The translations under genes were made by a program, and so were the position numbers. The notes under the pieces were generated by a model. That model saw only the letters and a program-made list of their open reading frames with translations, made no database searches and had not been told where the DNA came from. DNA of 64,000 bases from Piezodorus guildinii (Eukaryota; Arthropoda; Insecta; Hemiptera; Pentatomidae), in contig CM041292.1 of NCBI GenBank assembly GCA_023052935.1, positions 95,587,169 to 95,651,168 on the forward strand. Direction: 5' to 3'. Numbering within the stretch: position 1 is the stretch's first letter; each line of letters begins with the position of its first letter. This document shows positions 63,989 through 64,000 of this stretch, in pieces.

Positions 63989-64000
63989 GTAAGTTCAAGG

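Overview
The window looks like AT-rich nuclear DNA of an arthropod, most likely an insect. The support is: short exons bounded by GT/AG introns; a TATA plus initiator promoter; non-LTR retrotransposons of Jockey, CR1/L2-like and RTE-like type; tRNA-derived SINEs; TA-flanked miniature elements; and long (TA)n and (GT)n tracts. No bacterial operons, rRNA genes, intact tRNA genes or CRISPR arrays were seen. I cannot name the order or species.

Only two host genes are well supported, both on the plus strand. The first lies at 1620-10325. Five exons in matching phase give at least 394 codons of an acidic, Asp/His-rich, probably secreted protein of unknown function. Its 5' end is outside the window, and its second visible intron of about 6.8 kb is full of retroelement debris. 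The second begins near the right edge: TATA box at 62706, initiator at 62736, a 31-bp leader exon, and a signal-peptide-like coding exon at 63941-63988. The rest lies beyond the window.

The space between is a transposon graveyard. Two large non-LTR ORFs stand out: a nearly complete Jockey element (39927-44726) and a 5'-truncated CR1/L2-like element (about 33470-36488). At least eight other Jockey-family 3' ends, five other CR1-like pieces, two RTE-like pieces, a Penelope-like N-terminal ORF, a Helitron helicase relic and several SINEs surround them. Insertion order can be read in several places from target-site duplications.

The most unusual structure is a foldback element at 38729-47021. 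Its two long inverted arms start in a (TA)n tract with a 21-bp minisatellite, continue into unique sequence, then into arrays of a 109-bp satellite in opposite orientations around a spacer of about 250 bp. A complete Jockey sits inside one satellite monomer of the left arm. A 140-bp mini-insert with a hammerhead-ribozyme-like core sits elsewhere in the left arm, flanked by a 13-bp duplication, and the right arm keeps the matching empty site. Related hammerhead-like cores recur at 28.9, 31.8 and 55.4-55.5 kb.
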